Positions 17,473 to 25,495 of a stretch of DNA of 64,000 nt are shown here, in pieces. The position numbers were made by a program, and so were the translations under genes. The notes below the pieces were generated by a model. It was not told the DNA's origin. It did no database searches and saw nothing but the letters and a program-made list of their open reading frames with translations. The DNA lies in the NCBI RefSeq assembly GCF_900142265.1, contig NZ_FRAH01000003.1, positions 1 to 64,000 of the forward strand, in the 5' to 3' direction. This stretch comes from Anaerotignum lactatifermentans DSM 14214 (GTDB lineage: Bacteria; Bacillota; Clostridia; Lachnospirales; Anaerotignaceae). How positions within the stretch are numbered: position 1 is the stretch's first letter; each line of letters starts with the position of its first letter.

Positions 17473-18647
17473 AAATCATGGAGGAACCCATTGAGATTCT
17501 GGATGCCAAAGGCGTCTGGCTTTATACGAAAGAAGGAAAACTCATTGACTCCATTTCCTCCTGGTGGAGCGTCATCCATGGCTACAGCCACCCGAAGCTA
17601 AACGAAGCCATTCTGTCACAGGTACCTCATTTTTCCCATATCATGCTGGGTGGCTTGACCCACAAGCCCGTGCAGGAACTTTCGGAAAAACTGGCAAGCT
17701 GGCTTCCCGGCAGTCTGAACCACTGCTTTTTCTCCGACTCCGGCAGTGTTGCAGTAGAAGTTGCTCTAAAGATGGCATTGCAGTATTACATCAATCAGGG
17801 CAATACCCAACGCACCATGGTCTTGGCACTGGAACACGCCTACCACGGGGACACCTTCAAAACCATGGAGATAGGCGATGACCCGGATTATCACTTTGTG
17901 CTGAACGCCTACGGCAAAAGCCCCCATGTGGTACATATCCCAACCACTATAGGCGCACTGGAACAGGCTTTTGCAAAATATCATCAAAAACTGAACTGCA
18001 TGATTGTAGAACCTCTTTTGCAGGGTGCCGGCGGTATGCGCATGTATGATATTTCTTTTCTGGAACGTGCCAGAGAGCTTTGTGACCAGTATGGTGTGCT
18101 TCTCATTTTTGACGAAGTTGCCACAGGCTTTGGCAGGACAGGACACCGCTTTGTTGCTGATGTGGTAGAGCCGGACATTTTGGTGCTGGGAAAAGCATTG
18201 ACTGGCGGTTATCTGGGACACGCTGTCACCGTTGCCAACGACCGTGTTTTCACCGCTTTTTATGACGATAATCCCGACCATGCCCTTATGCATGGGCCAA
18301 CATTTATGGGAAACGCTCTGGCTTGTCGCGTAGCATTGGCTTCTATTTCCTTATTTGAGGAAGAACATACCATGGAGAAAATCCATCGCATTGAGGAAAT
18401 CACCCGCCTTGAAATGGCGGGCTTCACAGACCCTCGCATCCGTGAAATCCGCATCCTAGGCGGCTGTGTGTGCATCGAAGTCTATGACCCTGCTGTTTTG
18501 AAGGGCTATGCCGCTTTTGCCCGTGAGCGCGGTGTATTCAGCAGACCTTTTCTTTCTTATCTTTATGCCATGGTGCCTTACATCATTTCTGAAGCAGAAC
18601 TGGTGCAGGTGTTAGACACCATGAAAGCATGGTTTCAAAAAGACTGA
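17445..18647 (+). CDS. bioA: Adenosylmethionine-8-amino-7-oxononanoate aminotransferase BioA
   Basis: A PLP-dependent class III aminotransferase making DAPA from KAPA, with SAM as amino donor. The 400 residues start MLWYPYTQMK, the biotin-pathway signature. They contain SWWSVIHGYSHP (40-50), FDEVATGFGRTG (222-233) and the PLP lysine K250 in LGKALTGGYL. AAAGGAAGG precedes the ATG inside the end of bioD. It closes the operon. bioF and early-pathway genes are not in the window, so the host may make only the late steps or keep the rest elsewhere. Confidence 0.95.
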   Translation: MLWYPYTQMKIMEEPIEILDAKGVWLYTKEGKLIDSISSWWSVIHGYSHPKLNEAILSQVPHFSHIMLGGLTHKPVQELSEKLASWLPGSLNHCFFSDSGSVAVEVALKMALQYYINQGNTQRTMVLALEHAYHGDTFKTMEIGDDPDYHFVLNAYGKSPHVVHIPTTIGALEQAFAKYHQKLNCMIVEPLLQGAGGMRMYDISFLERARELCDQYGVLLIFDEVATGFGRTGHRFVADVVEPDILVLGKALTGGYLGHAVTVANDRVFTAFYDDNPDHALMHGPTFMGNALACRVALASISLFEEEHTMEKIHRIEEITRLEMAGFTDPRIREIRILGGCVCIEVYDPAVLKGYAAFARERGVFSRPFLSYLYAMVPYIISEAELVQVLDTMKAWFQKD

Positions 18648-18663
18648 CTCTACGCTGCGGCGG

Positions 18664-18691
18664 TTGACCTCTCCTGCCTTTCTGGTATCAT
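18664..18691 (+). promoter_or_regulatory. Promoter of the interrupted XRE regulator gene
   Basis: TTGACC (18664-18669), a 16-base spacer and TATCAT (18686-18691) lie about 24 bases before the start codon. Confidence 0.5.
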
Positions 18692-18714
18692 ATAGGACAG
18701 GAGGTGCATCCAAT

Positions 18715-18852
18715 ATGGACAGGGAAAAAATCGGCGCACTGCTGCGGCAGCTGCGTCTGGAGAGAGGCATGACACAAAAAGAAGCGGCTCACAGGCTGCA
18801 AATCAGCGACAAGACCATTTCCAAGTGGGAACGCGGGGTTTCACTTAGATAA
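18715..18852 (+). pseudogene. XRE-family regulator truncated by insertion of element 1
   Basis: The reading frame starts at an ATG behind ACAGGAGG. It encodes the first 44 residues of a helix-turn-helix regulator: MTQKEAAHRLQISDKTISKW then ERGVSL. In full proteins this continues with a PD-type residue pair and about 60-200 more residues. Here it meets foreign sequence after codon SL (about 18,848) and stops two codons later. The remaining 3' part is not in the window. It should reappear at the far end of the mobile DNA if the insertion is simple. Confidence 0.75.
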
Positions 18853-19465
18853 AGATACCACACCATTCCCACGCTGACTTTTGCTCAACCGATACAGCCG
18901 GAGGGCTGGATAACAAGAAAAGGCGGTATGCGCCCCGTGGAGGGGTAGCGTACCGCCTTTCCTTGTGGGGGTTTCCAAAGGGGGCAACGCCCCCATTTGG
19001 CACACGACTTTGCGAAGCAAAGTGTAGTGTGTTATACGCTCTGTCGGCGTTGTCGTGAAAATGCCGTTGCCGCCGGGGAGGGCAAGGGCATTTGAAGCGG
19101 CAAGATTTGAAGCGGCAAGAAAACAGGGCTGTGCTTGCGTGGCGTGGAGCCGCAAGCGCAGGTCTGGTTTCATCAGCAGACAGGGCGTATATGAAAGCCC
19201 CCGTCCCTCGTCCTACGCTCCGACTTGTGGACAAAGTGTCCCGAAGTTGTGGCCACACTCCCGGAAAAGTAGCAGGACAGCGGGCAACCGTCAAGGCTGA
19301 AATGAACGGGGTTACACCCGGCCTTGACCGCCGCCCGCCGCCCCGCTGGATGGGTGGACAAGGCGGCCAATCCCTCAAAGTGCTTGGCCGCGCTCTTTCT
19401 GATTTTGAGGTATTCAGTTTTTCAAAATTGAATAATCAAAATAAATTTTTTCGATTGAAAAAATT
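18853..19465. other. Left-end non-coding region of element 1
   Basis: No credible gene was found in these 613 bases. The region holds several hairpins, including GGGGGCAACGCCCCC near 18,980 and the oriT at 19,007. GGACAAAGTGTCCCGAAG near 19,220 is closely resembled by a segment at 22,860. A terminator-like AAAGGCGGTA...TACCGCCTTT hairpin lies at about 18,920-18,960. Base composition is visibly GC-rich compared with the adjacent ant(6) gene. Confidence 0.6.
19007..19037 (+). other. oriT: MobV/pMV158-type origin of transfer (oriT)
   Basis: ACTTTGC-GAA-GCAAAGT (19007-19023) forms a hairpin directly followed by GTAGTGTGTTATAC. This matches the pMV158 oriT layout (ACTTTAT hairpin then TAGTGTG/TTA), so the predicted nick is between 19031 and 19032. 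The MobV relaxase gene that would act on it is at 24,183 in the same element, about 5 kb away. The sequence match is seen directly; nicking is inferred. Confidence 0.8.
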
Positions 19466-20332
19466 TTATTTGTTATCATCTTCAATGCCATATTTTTTCT
19501 TTTGCCGAATCACATAATTACTGATTTTTTCATCATATAGTGGATACTGGTAATCCAACTGGCATGCCACTTCTGACGAAACCTCCCGGAACAATGCCAT
19601 ACATTGTTCAAAGGATTCCCACATATGGGGATAGGAATCCATATTATAAGTAGACATAAGTCGTTCCCACAATTCCTCTGGGACATATTGCTTCATAAAT
19701 TTATAGTTTTTTCCCAAACTGAAATGAAATCCCTGTTTGATACCAATCAGCCAGGAAATCATGCGAAGCAATTCTTTTCGTACTATATCATTCATATGGT
19801 CAATAGCAAAAAGAATTTCTTTGCGGCATAAGCCCTTTACTACATATGTTGTAGTATTCCAAAATTCATTACAGCAATCGTCAAACATTCTTTGAGTAGG
19901 CTTCTGCAAGTGGTAGTCTATATCCGTTGGTATTGGCGGCTTTACGATACGGTTGTCTTTATCCAACAGTAACTTTACCAGTTTATCCCATGTAAAATAC
20001 TCGTCTATCAGTTCCAGCGGCAGCAAAGTTAAATCTATCTTAACATCATCAGTAAACAGCATTAAATATGAAAATCCCTTTTCTACAGCTGGAAATAATT
20101 CCATATCTTCCGGCTTTTGCAGAATCAACCTTTCACCAAATATATCTAGCCATTTATCATCACTTGTGAAGCTGTCCATATCCGTAACAAAAAAAGTAAT
20201 ATCAAAATCCTGAAAATCATCAGGCGGAATATTTGTATTTGTTCTAGATCCTTCCAAAGTAACCATGCGAATGCGTTTGTCTGTTTTTGCAAAATTCAAA
20301 ACAATATCATAAACTTCCTTTTCTGATCTCAT
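19466..20332 (-). CDS. ant(6): Aminoglycoside 6-adenylyltransferase ANT(6)-I family (streptomycin resistance)
   Basis: Transfers AMP to the 6-hydroxyl of streptomycin and inactivates it. The 288-residue product has the family N-terminus MRSEKEVYDIVLNFAK. The nucleotidyltransferase motif GS (28-29) comes with D42 and D44 in DFQDFDITFF. KIDLTLLPLELIDEYFTWDK and CCNEFWNT-type segments follow. It is close to known AadE/ANT(6) proteins but not identical to the ANT(6)-Ia or -Ib sequences I recall. GGAGGAG decides the ATG at 20332. The gene is AT-richer than its flanks, a sign of separate acquisition. Confidence 0.93.
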   Translation of the reverse strand: MRSEKEVYDIVLNFAKTDKRIRMVTLEGSRTNTNIPPDDFQDFDITFFVTDMDSFTSDDKWLDIFGERLILQKPEDMELFPAVEKGFSYLMLFTDDVKIDLTLLPLELIDEYFTWDKLVKLLLDKDNRIVKPPIPTDIDYHLQKPTQRMFDDCCNEFWNTTTYVVKGLCRKEILFAIDHMNDIVRKELLRMISWLIGIKQGFHFSLGKNYKFMKQYVPEELWERLMSTYNMDSYPHMWESFEQCMALFREVSSEVACQLDYQYPLYDEKISNYVIRQKKKYGIEDDNK

Positions 20333-20505
20333 TTTTATCTCCTCCAATTATTGAAATAGGTGTGAAGCCATTTTAGGGCTTTCCCGCCTTGATTACCCTT
20401 TAGCAAAGACGGGCGGGACTGTCAACGGCGGCGCATGAAATGCGCCGTTCATCTTGACCGTTGACTGGCTCGGCTGGCTTTGCTATTTTCTCGATGAAAA
20501 ACAAT

Positions 20506-21021
20506 TTATTCGTATTTATTTCCATCATTGTCATAGTAAGCCACATGAATGGAATACTCTTTTTCTGGGTTTTTAATTGAGATAATATCCATATCATCTG
20601 TGTTGTATCTCAATGTATCTTGCACTTGTCCATTTATTGTATAAGTGATTTCAGCATACTCTGTTTTAGCACCATTAAACCAAATTAAATCATACCATTC
20701 TCCGTTTATTGCAACGCCACCGACAATAATCTCATCACTATTTCGGTTTGTTGATGTACTAAATTTGTAGTCTCCATTTCCTGTTGGTTCAAAGATAGCA
20801 AGTGTAGATTTATTATCTGTACTGTATGCTCCACTCACGATATAACCGCCAAGTTCCAGTTCTTTTGCGATAGTCCATTCATTCCCTTTTGAAATTGCGG
20901 TGTTCAATATGCTTTCTCTGCTGGTAATGGTATCTCCTTTGGGAGTTAAACTAAAGAAATATAAAAAAGCGGCAGCAACGCAAATAACAGTCGCTGAAAT
21001 TATCAGTAACCACTTTTTCAT
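20506..21021 (-). CDS. Small membrane-anchored or exported protein of unknown function
   Basis: The 171-residue product starts MKKWLLIISATVICVAAAFL, a signal anchor with no lipobox cysteine. The rest is a soluble domain rich in beta-type sequence: EWTIAKELELGGYIVSGAYS, then IVGGVAINGEWYDLIWFNG. The C-terminus contains AYYDNDGNKYE. The family is not recognised. TGGAGG precedes the ATG at 21021. It lies just downstream of the XRE gene and upstream of ant(6), all reading left. The 170 bases after it contain no gene. Confidence 0.7.
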   Translation of the reverse strand: MKKWLLIISATVICVAAAFLYFFSLTPKGDTITSRESILNTAISKGNEWTIAKELELGGYIVSGAYSTDNKSTLAIFEPTGNGDYKFSTSTNRNSDEIIVGGVAINGEWYDLIWFNGAKTEYAEITYTINGQVQDTLRYNTDDMDIISIKNPEKEYSIHVAYYDNDGNKYE

Positions 21022-21057
21022 AACCAATACCTCCATATAATCTGATTTATTATTCTC

Positions 21058-21858
21058 TTACTTGCGTCCCCGCTGCGGCTTTGGATTTTTCAGCAAATCC
21101 GATTTCTGTGCAATCTTTTTCAACCACTTCTTTTCTTCCTCTGACAGTTTCCCATAGTTCAGCTTGAGCCGCTTACAGATAAATGCCATAGCCGCCTGCT
21201 CCGGGTCGCTGTCCTCTCTGGTGGTTTCCTCTGCGGTCTGCAAAAAATCTTCCAGAGGATTGTCCTCCGGGACGCTGAAAAAATCGTCCTTGTGGGCTTC
21301 CCGCAGGTCGAAGGCTATCTTGTTTATGTCCTGCTGTATCACATAGCGACAAAAGCTGTCATCGTCAATATGGGCGGCGATAAGCTGTCGCAGCTGTGGG
21401 TCAGTCAAGCCGGGATTGTGTTGTTTCATAATCGTTGCACTCACAGCGTCCACAATGGCGTTTGCGCTCTGCACCTGCTTTCCCGCTACGCCGTTCACAT
21501 AGATTTCAAGGTCGGCCATGAGCCGGGGAAAATCCGGGTGGGTCGCCAGTTCACACAAGAGGGAATTGTCCACCCGCCCGCTTTTCAATAGTTCAATCAT
21601 ATCGTCGCTCAAACGCAGGTCTGCAAGATCGGCGTTTGGGTGATTTTTTGTTTGGGAACGGCCCAGCAGATAATCAACAGTCACTTCGTAAAACTTTGCT
21701 AACTCAATAAGGGCATAGTGGCTGATGTCCTTATACTCGTCCGCTTCATAGCTGCCAAGCGCAGATTTGGAGAGGTGCGTCTGTTCCGCAAGCTGTTCCA
21801 GCGTCAAGCCACGCTCCACACGCAGGTCTTTTAGTCGTTCTTGAATAGTTAGGGCCAT
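21058..21858 (-). CDS. XRE-family helix-turn-helix regulator
   Basis: A 266-residue DNA-binding protein. The HTH occupies residues 6-65 (ERLKDLRVERGLTLEQLAEQ, then LSKSALGSYEA). Its SinR/Xre-like fold ends in VDYLLGRS. The following 200 residues are helical and acidic with no named domain, ending in a basic KNPKPQRGRK tail. Regulators of this length and tail accompany Firmicute mobilizable elements. It probably controls element genes, though the targets are unknown. The ATG lies behind GGGGGAG-like sequence. Confidence 0.85.
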   Translation of the reverse strand: MALTIQERLKDLRVERGLTLEQLAEQTHLSKSALGSYEADEYKDISHYALIELAKFYEVTVDYLLGRSQTKNHPNADLADLRLSDDMIELLKSGRVDNSLLCELATHPDFPRLMADLEIYVNGVAGKQVQSANAIVDAVSATIMKQHNPGLTDPQLRQLIAAHIDDDSFCRYVIQQDINKIAFDLREAHKDDFFSVPEDNPLEDFLQTAEETTREDSDPEQAAMAFICKRLKLNYGKLSEEEKKWLKKIAQKSDLLKNPKPQRGRK

Positions 21859-21901
21859 ACTCTCCCCCCCTCTGTCCTCTGTTCTAAAATATCATCCAAT
21901 C

Positions 21902-22597
21902 TTACCACGACTTTTTGATTTCTCTTAATAAAGCAACCGTAATATCTTTGGCAATACTTGATGCTTTTGCACAGTTTCCGTCAAAATTATCAACTCCGCT
22001 GTGTTTTTCAGTATCGGTCACACACCGAATGGCGATAAACGGTATGTCATTTGCATAGCAGACATGAGCGATACTGGCAGTTTCCATGTCAACCGTCAAG
22101 GGAGCAAATTCATCGTTTATTTTTTGCCGGCTCTCATCGGTTATAAACGATTCTCCCGTTACCATACGGCCCCAAACTACCTTTCCAGAAGTTGAAAGCT
22201 TGTCAACAGCAGACTTTGACATATCTATCAGCTTTGGGTCTGCCACAAAAAACACAGAATTCATCCACGGATGAAATTCCGTTAAAATGTCTGGCGCTAC
22301 ATCGTGGTAACAAACTTCTGTGGAGATAACTGTATCGAATATTTCAAGTTCTGGCTCCATACCGCCCGCTGTCCCTGAATTGATAATTATATCCACGCAA
22401 AATACATCTATCAAAAGCTGAGCGGCTATGGCGGCATTTACTTTGCACACGCCGGAAAACAGGGCGACAACTTCTACACTATCAATCTGTCCAGCATGGA
22501 ATTTCAGCATAGCTTTTTCCGTTATCTTACAGTTGCTTATCAAGGGCAAAAATGGGGCGAGTTCTTCGTCACCCGCACATAAAATTCCGATTTTCAT
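21902..22597 (-). CDS. mtnN: 5'-methylthioadenosine/S-adenosylhomocysteine nucleosidase
   Basis: Hydrolyses MTA and SAH to adenine plus the thio-ribose, clearing inhibitors of SAM-dependent enzymes. The 231 residues have the PNP/UDP fold. An acidic N-terminal catalytic residue lies in GDEELAPF, with INSGTAGGMEP (phosphorylase motif), VDMETASIAHVC (ribose-binding Met-Glu) and RCVTDTEKH (catalytic Asp). AGGAGG precedes the ATG. Unusual as cargo of a mobile element; the host probably has its own copy, which is inference. Confidence 0.9.
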   Translation of the reverse strand: MKIGILCAGDEELAPFLPLISNCKITEKAMLKFHAGQIDSVEVVALFSGVCKVNAAIAAQLLIDVFCVDIIINSGTAGGMEPELEIFDTVISTEVCYHDVAPDILTEFHPWMNSVFFVADPKLIDMSKSAVDKLSTSGKVVWGRMVTGESFITDESRQKINDEFAPLTVDMETASIAHVCYANDIPFIAIRCVTDTEKHSGVDNFDGNCAKASSIAKDITVALLREIKKSW

Positions 22598-23078
22598 AGA
22601 TTATTGTCCTCCTATGGCTTGAAAGCCAATTTTTATGTTTATTTTACCATAATTCCGAGAGCACGGAAATAGCCTGTTTTTTAAGCCGATTTCCTACCTT
22701 TCGGATATACGGGACGGGCGGTCATTTAGGTGTAGACTTAGGGTAGTTCATCGATGGACAGCACCTTGAAAACAGAATGACCGTCCAAAAAGGAATACCC
22801 CGGCTGGGGAAGCACTGCAAGGAGCCAGCTTCTGGACACTTTGTCCAGAGGTCACTTCGGGACAAGTTGTCCCGAAGTTGCGGGGAGCGTGCCTCGTCGC
22901 CGCAAGCTGCGTATCATTCGCTTCCGCCAGAGGGCGAAAGCTCACTCGCTCCGCTGCGGCTCCTCTCCCCACAAAGTCTGACGACTTTGCGGGGGCCCCT
23001 GTTGGGAACACGCCGCAGGCATGGGGCAAGAAACCTTTTCGGGGAGAACGGCAACGGAAAGCAAAATGGAGGGAACGC
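22598..23078. other. Non-coding region with hairpins between cargo and mobilization genes
   Basis: No credible gene in 480 bases. TTCGGGACAAGTTGTCCCGAA near 22,855 is an almost perfect palindrome and repeats sequence found near 19,220. CAAAGTC-TGAC-GACTTTG at 22972-22989 is a perfect hairpin. The segment resembles the left-end region of element 1, so the two may be diverged duplicates used in transfer or replication. The left part carries promoter-like AT-rich sequence for the nucleosidase gene. Confidence 0.5.
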
Positions 23079-23492
23079 ATGAGAGATAACCCCTATAAAG
23101 ACTTGCCGCCGCTGGAACGCAGGCCGGACGGTTCCCTTTACCGCATGACACCGGCGCAAAGGAAACAGGCGGCCAGCCTGATACGCCAGGAGTGCTGTTG
23201 CTGTGAGGACGGCAACTGCATTGTCCTTGATGATGGGGACACCTGCACCTGCCCGCAGACAGTTTCTTTCTCGGTCTGCTGTAAGTGGTTCCGCTGGGCG
23301 GTCTTGCCGCTGGACGGGACGCTGGAAGCGGAGATTTTCCGGGATAAGGACTTGAAACGCTGTGTGGTCTGCGGCGGTGTGTTCGTCCCCAAATCCAACC
23401 GGGCAAAATACTGCCCCGGCTGTGCCGCCAGAGTTCACAGGCGGCAGAAAACAGAAAGTGAACGGAAAAGGAGGTCTGCTGTGGACAGTTAG
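23079..23492 (+). CDS. Cysteine-rich VLP domain protein
   Basis: A 137-residue protein with CCCCEDGNCIVL, CTCPQ and CCKWFRWAVLPLD segments, the 'cysteine-rich VLP' signature found beside repA and mob genes in Clostridia. A C-terminal treble-clef-like CVVCGGVFVPKSNRAKYCPGC probably binds zinc. TGGAGG precedes the ATG at 23079. Role unknown; its fixed place next to repA suggests replication or transfer control. Confidence 0.8.
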   Translation: MRDNPYKDLPPLERRPDGSLYRMTPAQRKQAASLIRQECCCCEDGNCIVLDDGDTCTCPQTVSFSVCCKWFRWAVLPLDGTLEAEIFRDKDLKRCVVCGGVFVPKSNRAKYCPGCAARVHRRQKTESERKRRSAVDS

Positions 23493-23603
23493 GAGCGAAA
23501 AAAGCCTTGATTTATTAGGCTCCGCAAGCCCCAAACCGGGGCAGGTGGTATAAAGTATCGCCCGCCCCGGAAAACGGGCTTCTAACCGTCCACAAAACAC
23601 GAT

Positions 23604-23999
23604 ATGACAAACACGATTTACATTCATCAGCCGGAAAAGGCGTTCAGCTTCACCCGGCTCCCGAATTTTCTCTTTGAAGCCCCCACATTCAAGCCCCTGT
23701 CTAACGAGGCAAAGGTTCTGTACACCTTTATCCTGCGCCGGACAGAGTTATCCCGCAAGAATGGGTGGGCGGATGACTGCGGACGGATTTTCCTGTATTA
23801 CCCTATCTGCGAAGTGGTTGACCTGCTCCACTGTGGGCGGCAGAAAGCGGTGAACACCCTGCGGGAACTGCAATACGCCGGACTGGTGGAGATCCAGAAG
23901 CAGGGCTGTGGAAAACCCAACCGCATTTTTCCAAAATCCTATGAAGCGGTTCCAAACACCGACTTCAAGAAATCCCGTTCTGGTACGCCGGAGGACTGA
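23604..23999 (+). CDS. repA: Replication initiator protein A, N-terminal-domain family (short form)
   Basis: The 131 residues contain the RepA N-terminal winged-helix (FSFTRLPNFLFEAPTFKPLS, then EAKVLYTFILRRTELS). This domain binds iterons and dimerises in theta-type plasmid initiators. The C-terminal domain of full plasmid RepA proteins is missing; the product ends after residue 131. Such short forms are normal in mobilizable elements and may support replication of the excised circle. The ribosome site is weak. Confidence 0.85.
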   Translation: MTNTIYIHQPEKAFSFTRLPNFLFEAPTFKPLSNEAKVLYTFILRRTELSRKNGWADDCGRIFLYYPICEVVDLLHCGRQKAVNTLRELQYAGLVEIQKQGCGKPNRIFPKSYEAVPNTDFKKSRSGTPED

Positions 24000-24182
24000 A
24001 AACCGTACCCTTGAAGTACGGAAACCGCCCCCCTAAAGTACGAAAACCGGACGGTATATAGAAATACAAAGATTAAAATGATTTATTTATATCCATTCCA
24101 TTCCTATCGTATCAGAGATAATTCTGGCAGGATTTTCCCTGTGGAAAACCCAGGATAGGAAAGGAATGGGGAAAGGAGCAGA

Positions 24183-25127
24183 ATGGCACAACACGCAATT
24201 TTGCGGTTTGAGAAGCACAAGGGCAACCCGGCAAGGCCGCTGGAAGCCCATCACGAAAGGCAGAAAGAACAATACGCCAGTAACCCCGACATTGACACAA
24301 GCCGGAGCAAATACAACTTCCATATCGTCAAGCCGGAGGGACGCTATTACCACTTCATTCAGAGCCGTATCGAGCAGGTCGGATGCCGGACAAGGAAAGA
24401 CAGTACACGGTTTGTCGATACGCTGATAACCGCCAGCCCGGAGTTTTTTAAGGGGAAATCCCCAAAGGAGATACAGGCGTTCTTCCAAAGGGCGGCAGAC
24501 TTCCTCATTGGCCGGGTAGGACGGGAAAATATCGTGTCGGCGGTGGTACACATGGACGAGAAAACGCCCCACCTGCATTTGACCTTTGTTCCGCTGACAA
24601 AGGACAACCGCCTGTGCGCTAAAGAGATTATCGGCAACCGGGCAAACCTGACGAAGTGGCAGGACGATTTTCACGCCTATATGGTGGTGAAATATCCCGA
24701 CTTGGAGCGTGGGGAGAGTGCCAGCAAGACAGGCCGGAAGCATATCCCCACCCGGCTTTTCAAACAGGCGGTTTCCCTCTCCAAACAGGCCAGAGCCATT
24801 GAAGCCGCCCTTGACGGCATTAACCCGCTGAACGCCGGAAAGAAAAAAGAGGAAGCCCTCTCCATGCTGAAAAAGTGGTTCCCGCAGATGGAGAACTTCT
24901 CCGGGCAGTTGAAAAAGTACAAGGTCACAATCAATGACCTGCTGGAAGAAAACAAAAAGCTGGAAGCAAGGGCAAAGGCCAGTGAGCAAGGCAAGATGAA
25001 AGACCGCATGGAACGGGCAACGCTGGAAAGCGAATTACACAATCTCCGCAATTTCGTTGACCGTATCCCGCCGGAAGTGCTGGCGCAGGTGAAACGGCAG
25101 CAGCGGCACACAGTAAAGGAAAGGTGA
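24183..25127 (+). CDS. mobV: MobV-family relaxase (Pre/Mob, plasmid recombination enzyme)
   Basis: Cuts oriT on one strand and pilots it during transfer, using a conjugative machine supplied in trans. The 314 residues show the N-terminal catalytic HHERQKEQY (His 23/24) and the metal-binding motif HMDEKTPHLHL with H123, H130 and H132. A coiled-coil rich in lysine and glutamate follows residue 230. GGAAAGGAG precedes the ATG. The matching oriT is at 19,007. MobV enzymes use histidine rather than tyrosine as nucleophile, which is family knowledge. Confidence 0.93.
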   Translation: MAQHAILRFEKHKGNPARPLEAHHERQKEQYASNPDIDTSRSKYNFHIVKPEGRYYHFIQSRIEQVGCRTRKDSTRFVDTLITASPEFFKGKSPKEIQAFFQRAADFLIGRVGRENIVSAVVHMDEKTPHLHLTFVPLTKDNRLCAKEIIGNRANLTKWQDDFHAYMVVKYPDLERGESASKTGRKHIPTRLFKQAVSLSKQARAIEAALDGINPLNAGKKKEEALSMLKKWFPQMENFSGQLKKYKVTINDLLEENKKLEARAKASEQGKMKDRMERATLESELHNLRNFVDRIPPEVLAQVKRQQRHTVKER

Positions 25128-25199
25128 TAGATATAAGCAGAAATTTTCGCCGCCCCTGTGCGGCATTGTACCTTGAAAACTGAATATGGAGGACACTGG

Positions 25200-25394
25200 A
25201 TGGCAAAAAGCGAAAGCGATATTTTTACGCCCCGGACAGGGCAGGTCATACAAACAGAGAACGGCACGCAGTATTTTGTATGTGGGAACAACCGTATAAA
25301 AATCTCCGAACACTTCGCCGCAGGCGGGAAGCCCCTCGGTGATCTGATTGTAGATGTGGTGCGGCATACCGCAGAAAAAGCCGCTTCAACCTGA
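25200..25394 (+). CDS. tnpW: Transposon-encoded protein TnpW
   Basis: A 64-residue protein: MAKSESDIFTPRTGQVIQ, then a GTQYFVCGNNRIKISEHF core and a basic helical end. It fits the TnpW family of Tn4451-like elements, whose function is not established. TGGAGGACACTGG precedes the ATG. It lies immediately upstream of the serine recombinase gene, the usual order. Confidence 0.75.
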   Translation: MAKSESDIFTPRTGQVIQTENGTQYFVCGNNRIKISEHFAAGGKPLGDLIVDVVRHTAEKAAST

Positions 25395-25415
25395 TAGCCC
25401 ATCATTGATAACACG

Positions 25416-25465
25416 CCCACGCTTATGATATAATTGCCATAGAGCAAAAGTATTGTAAGCGTGGG
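25416..25465. repeat. Inverted repeat before the element 1 recombinase gene
   Basis: CCCACGCTTA (25416-25425) and TAAGCGTGGG (25456-25465) are perfect 10-base arms. Read from the right arm on the minus strand, CCCACGCTTACAATACTTTTG resembles the left end of element 1 (CCCACGCTGACTTTTG at 18868). It is a candidate recombinase-binding or autoregulatory site. Confidence 0.5.
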
Positions 25466-25495
25466 TTGTTTCTTTAAGAAGGAGGATTTTTAACG

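Noticed and set aside
18845-19378. A 177-codon minus-strand frame at the left end of element 1
   Set aside because: It runs through the oriT hairpin and other inverted repeats and has no ribosome site or family features.
22914-23627. A 237-codon minus-strand frame
   Set aside because: Antisense to the cysteine-rich VLP gene; cysteine pattern of that protein is convincing on the plus strand.
25416-25465. Promoter-distal terminator before the element 1 recombinase
   Set aside because: The inverted repeat has a 30-base loop and no following T-run, so a protein-binding site is likelier.
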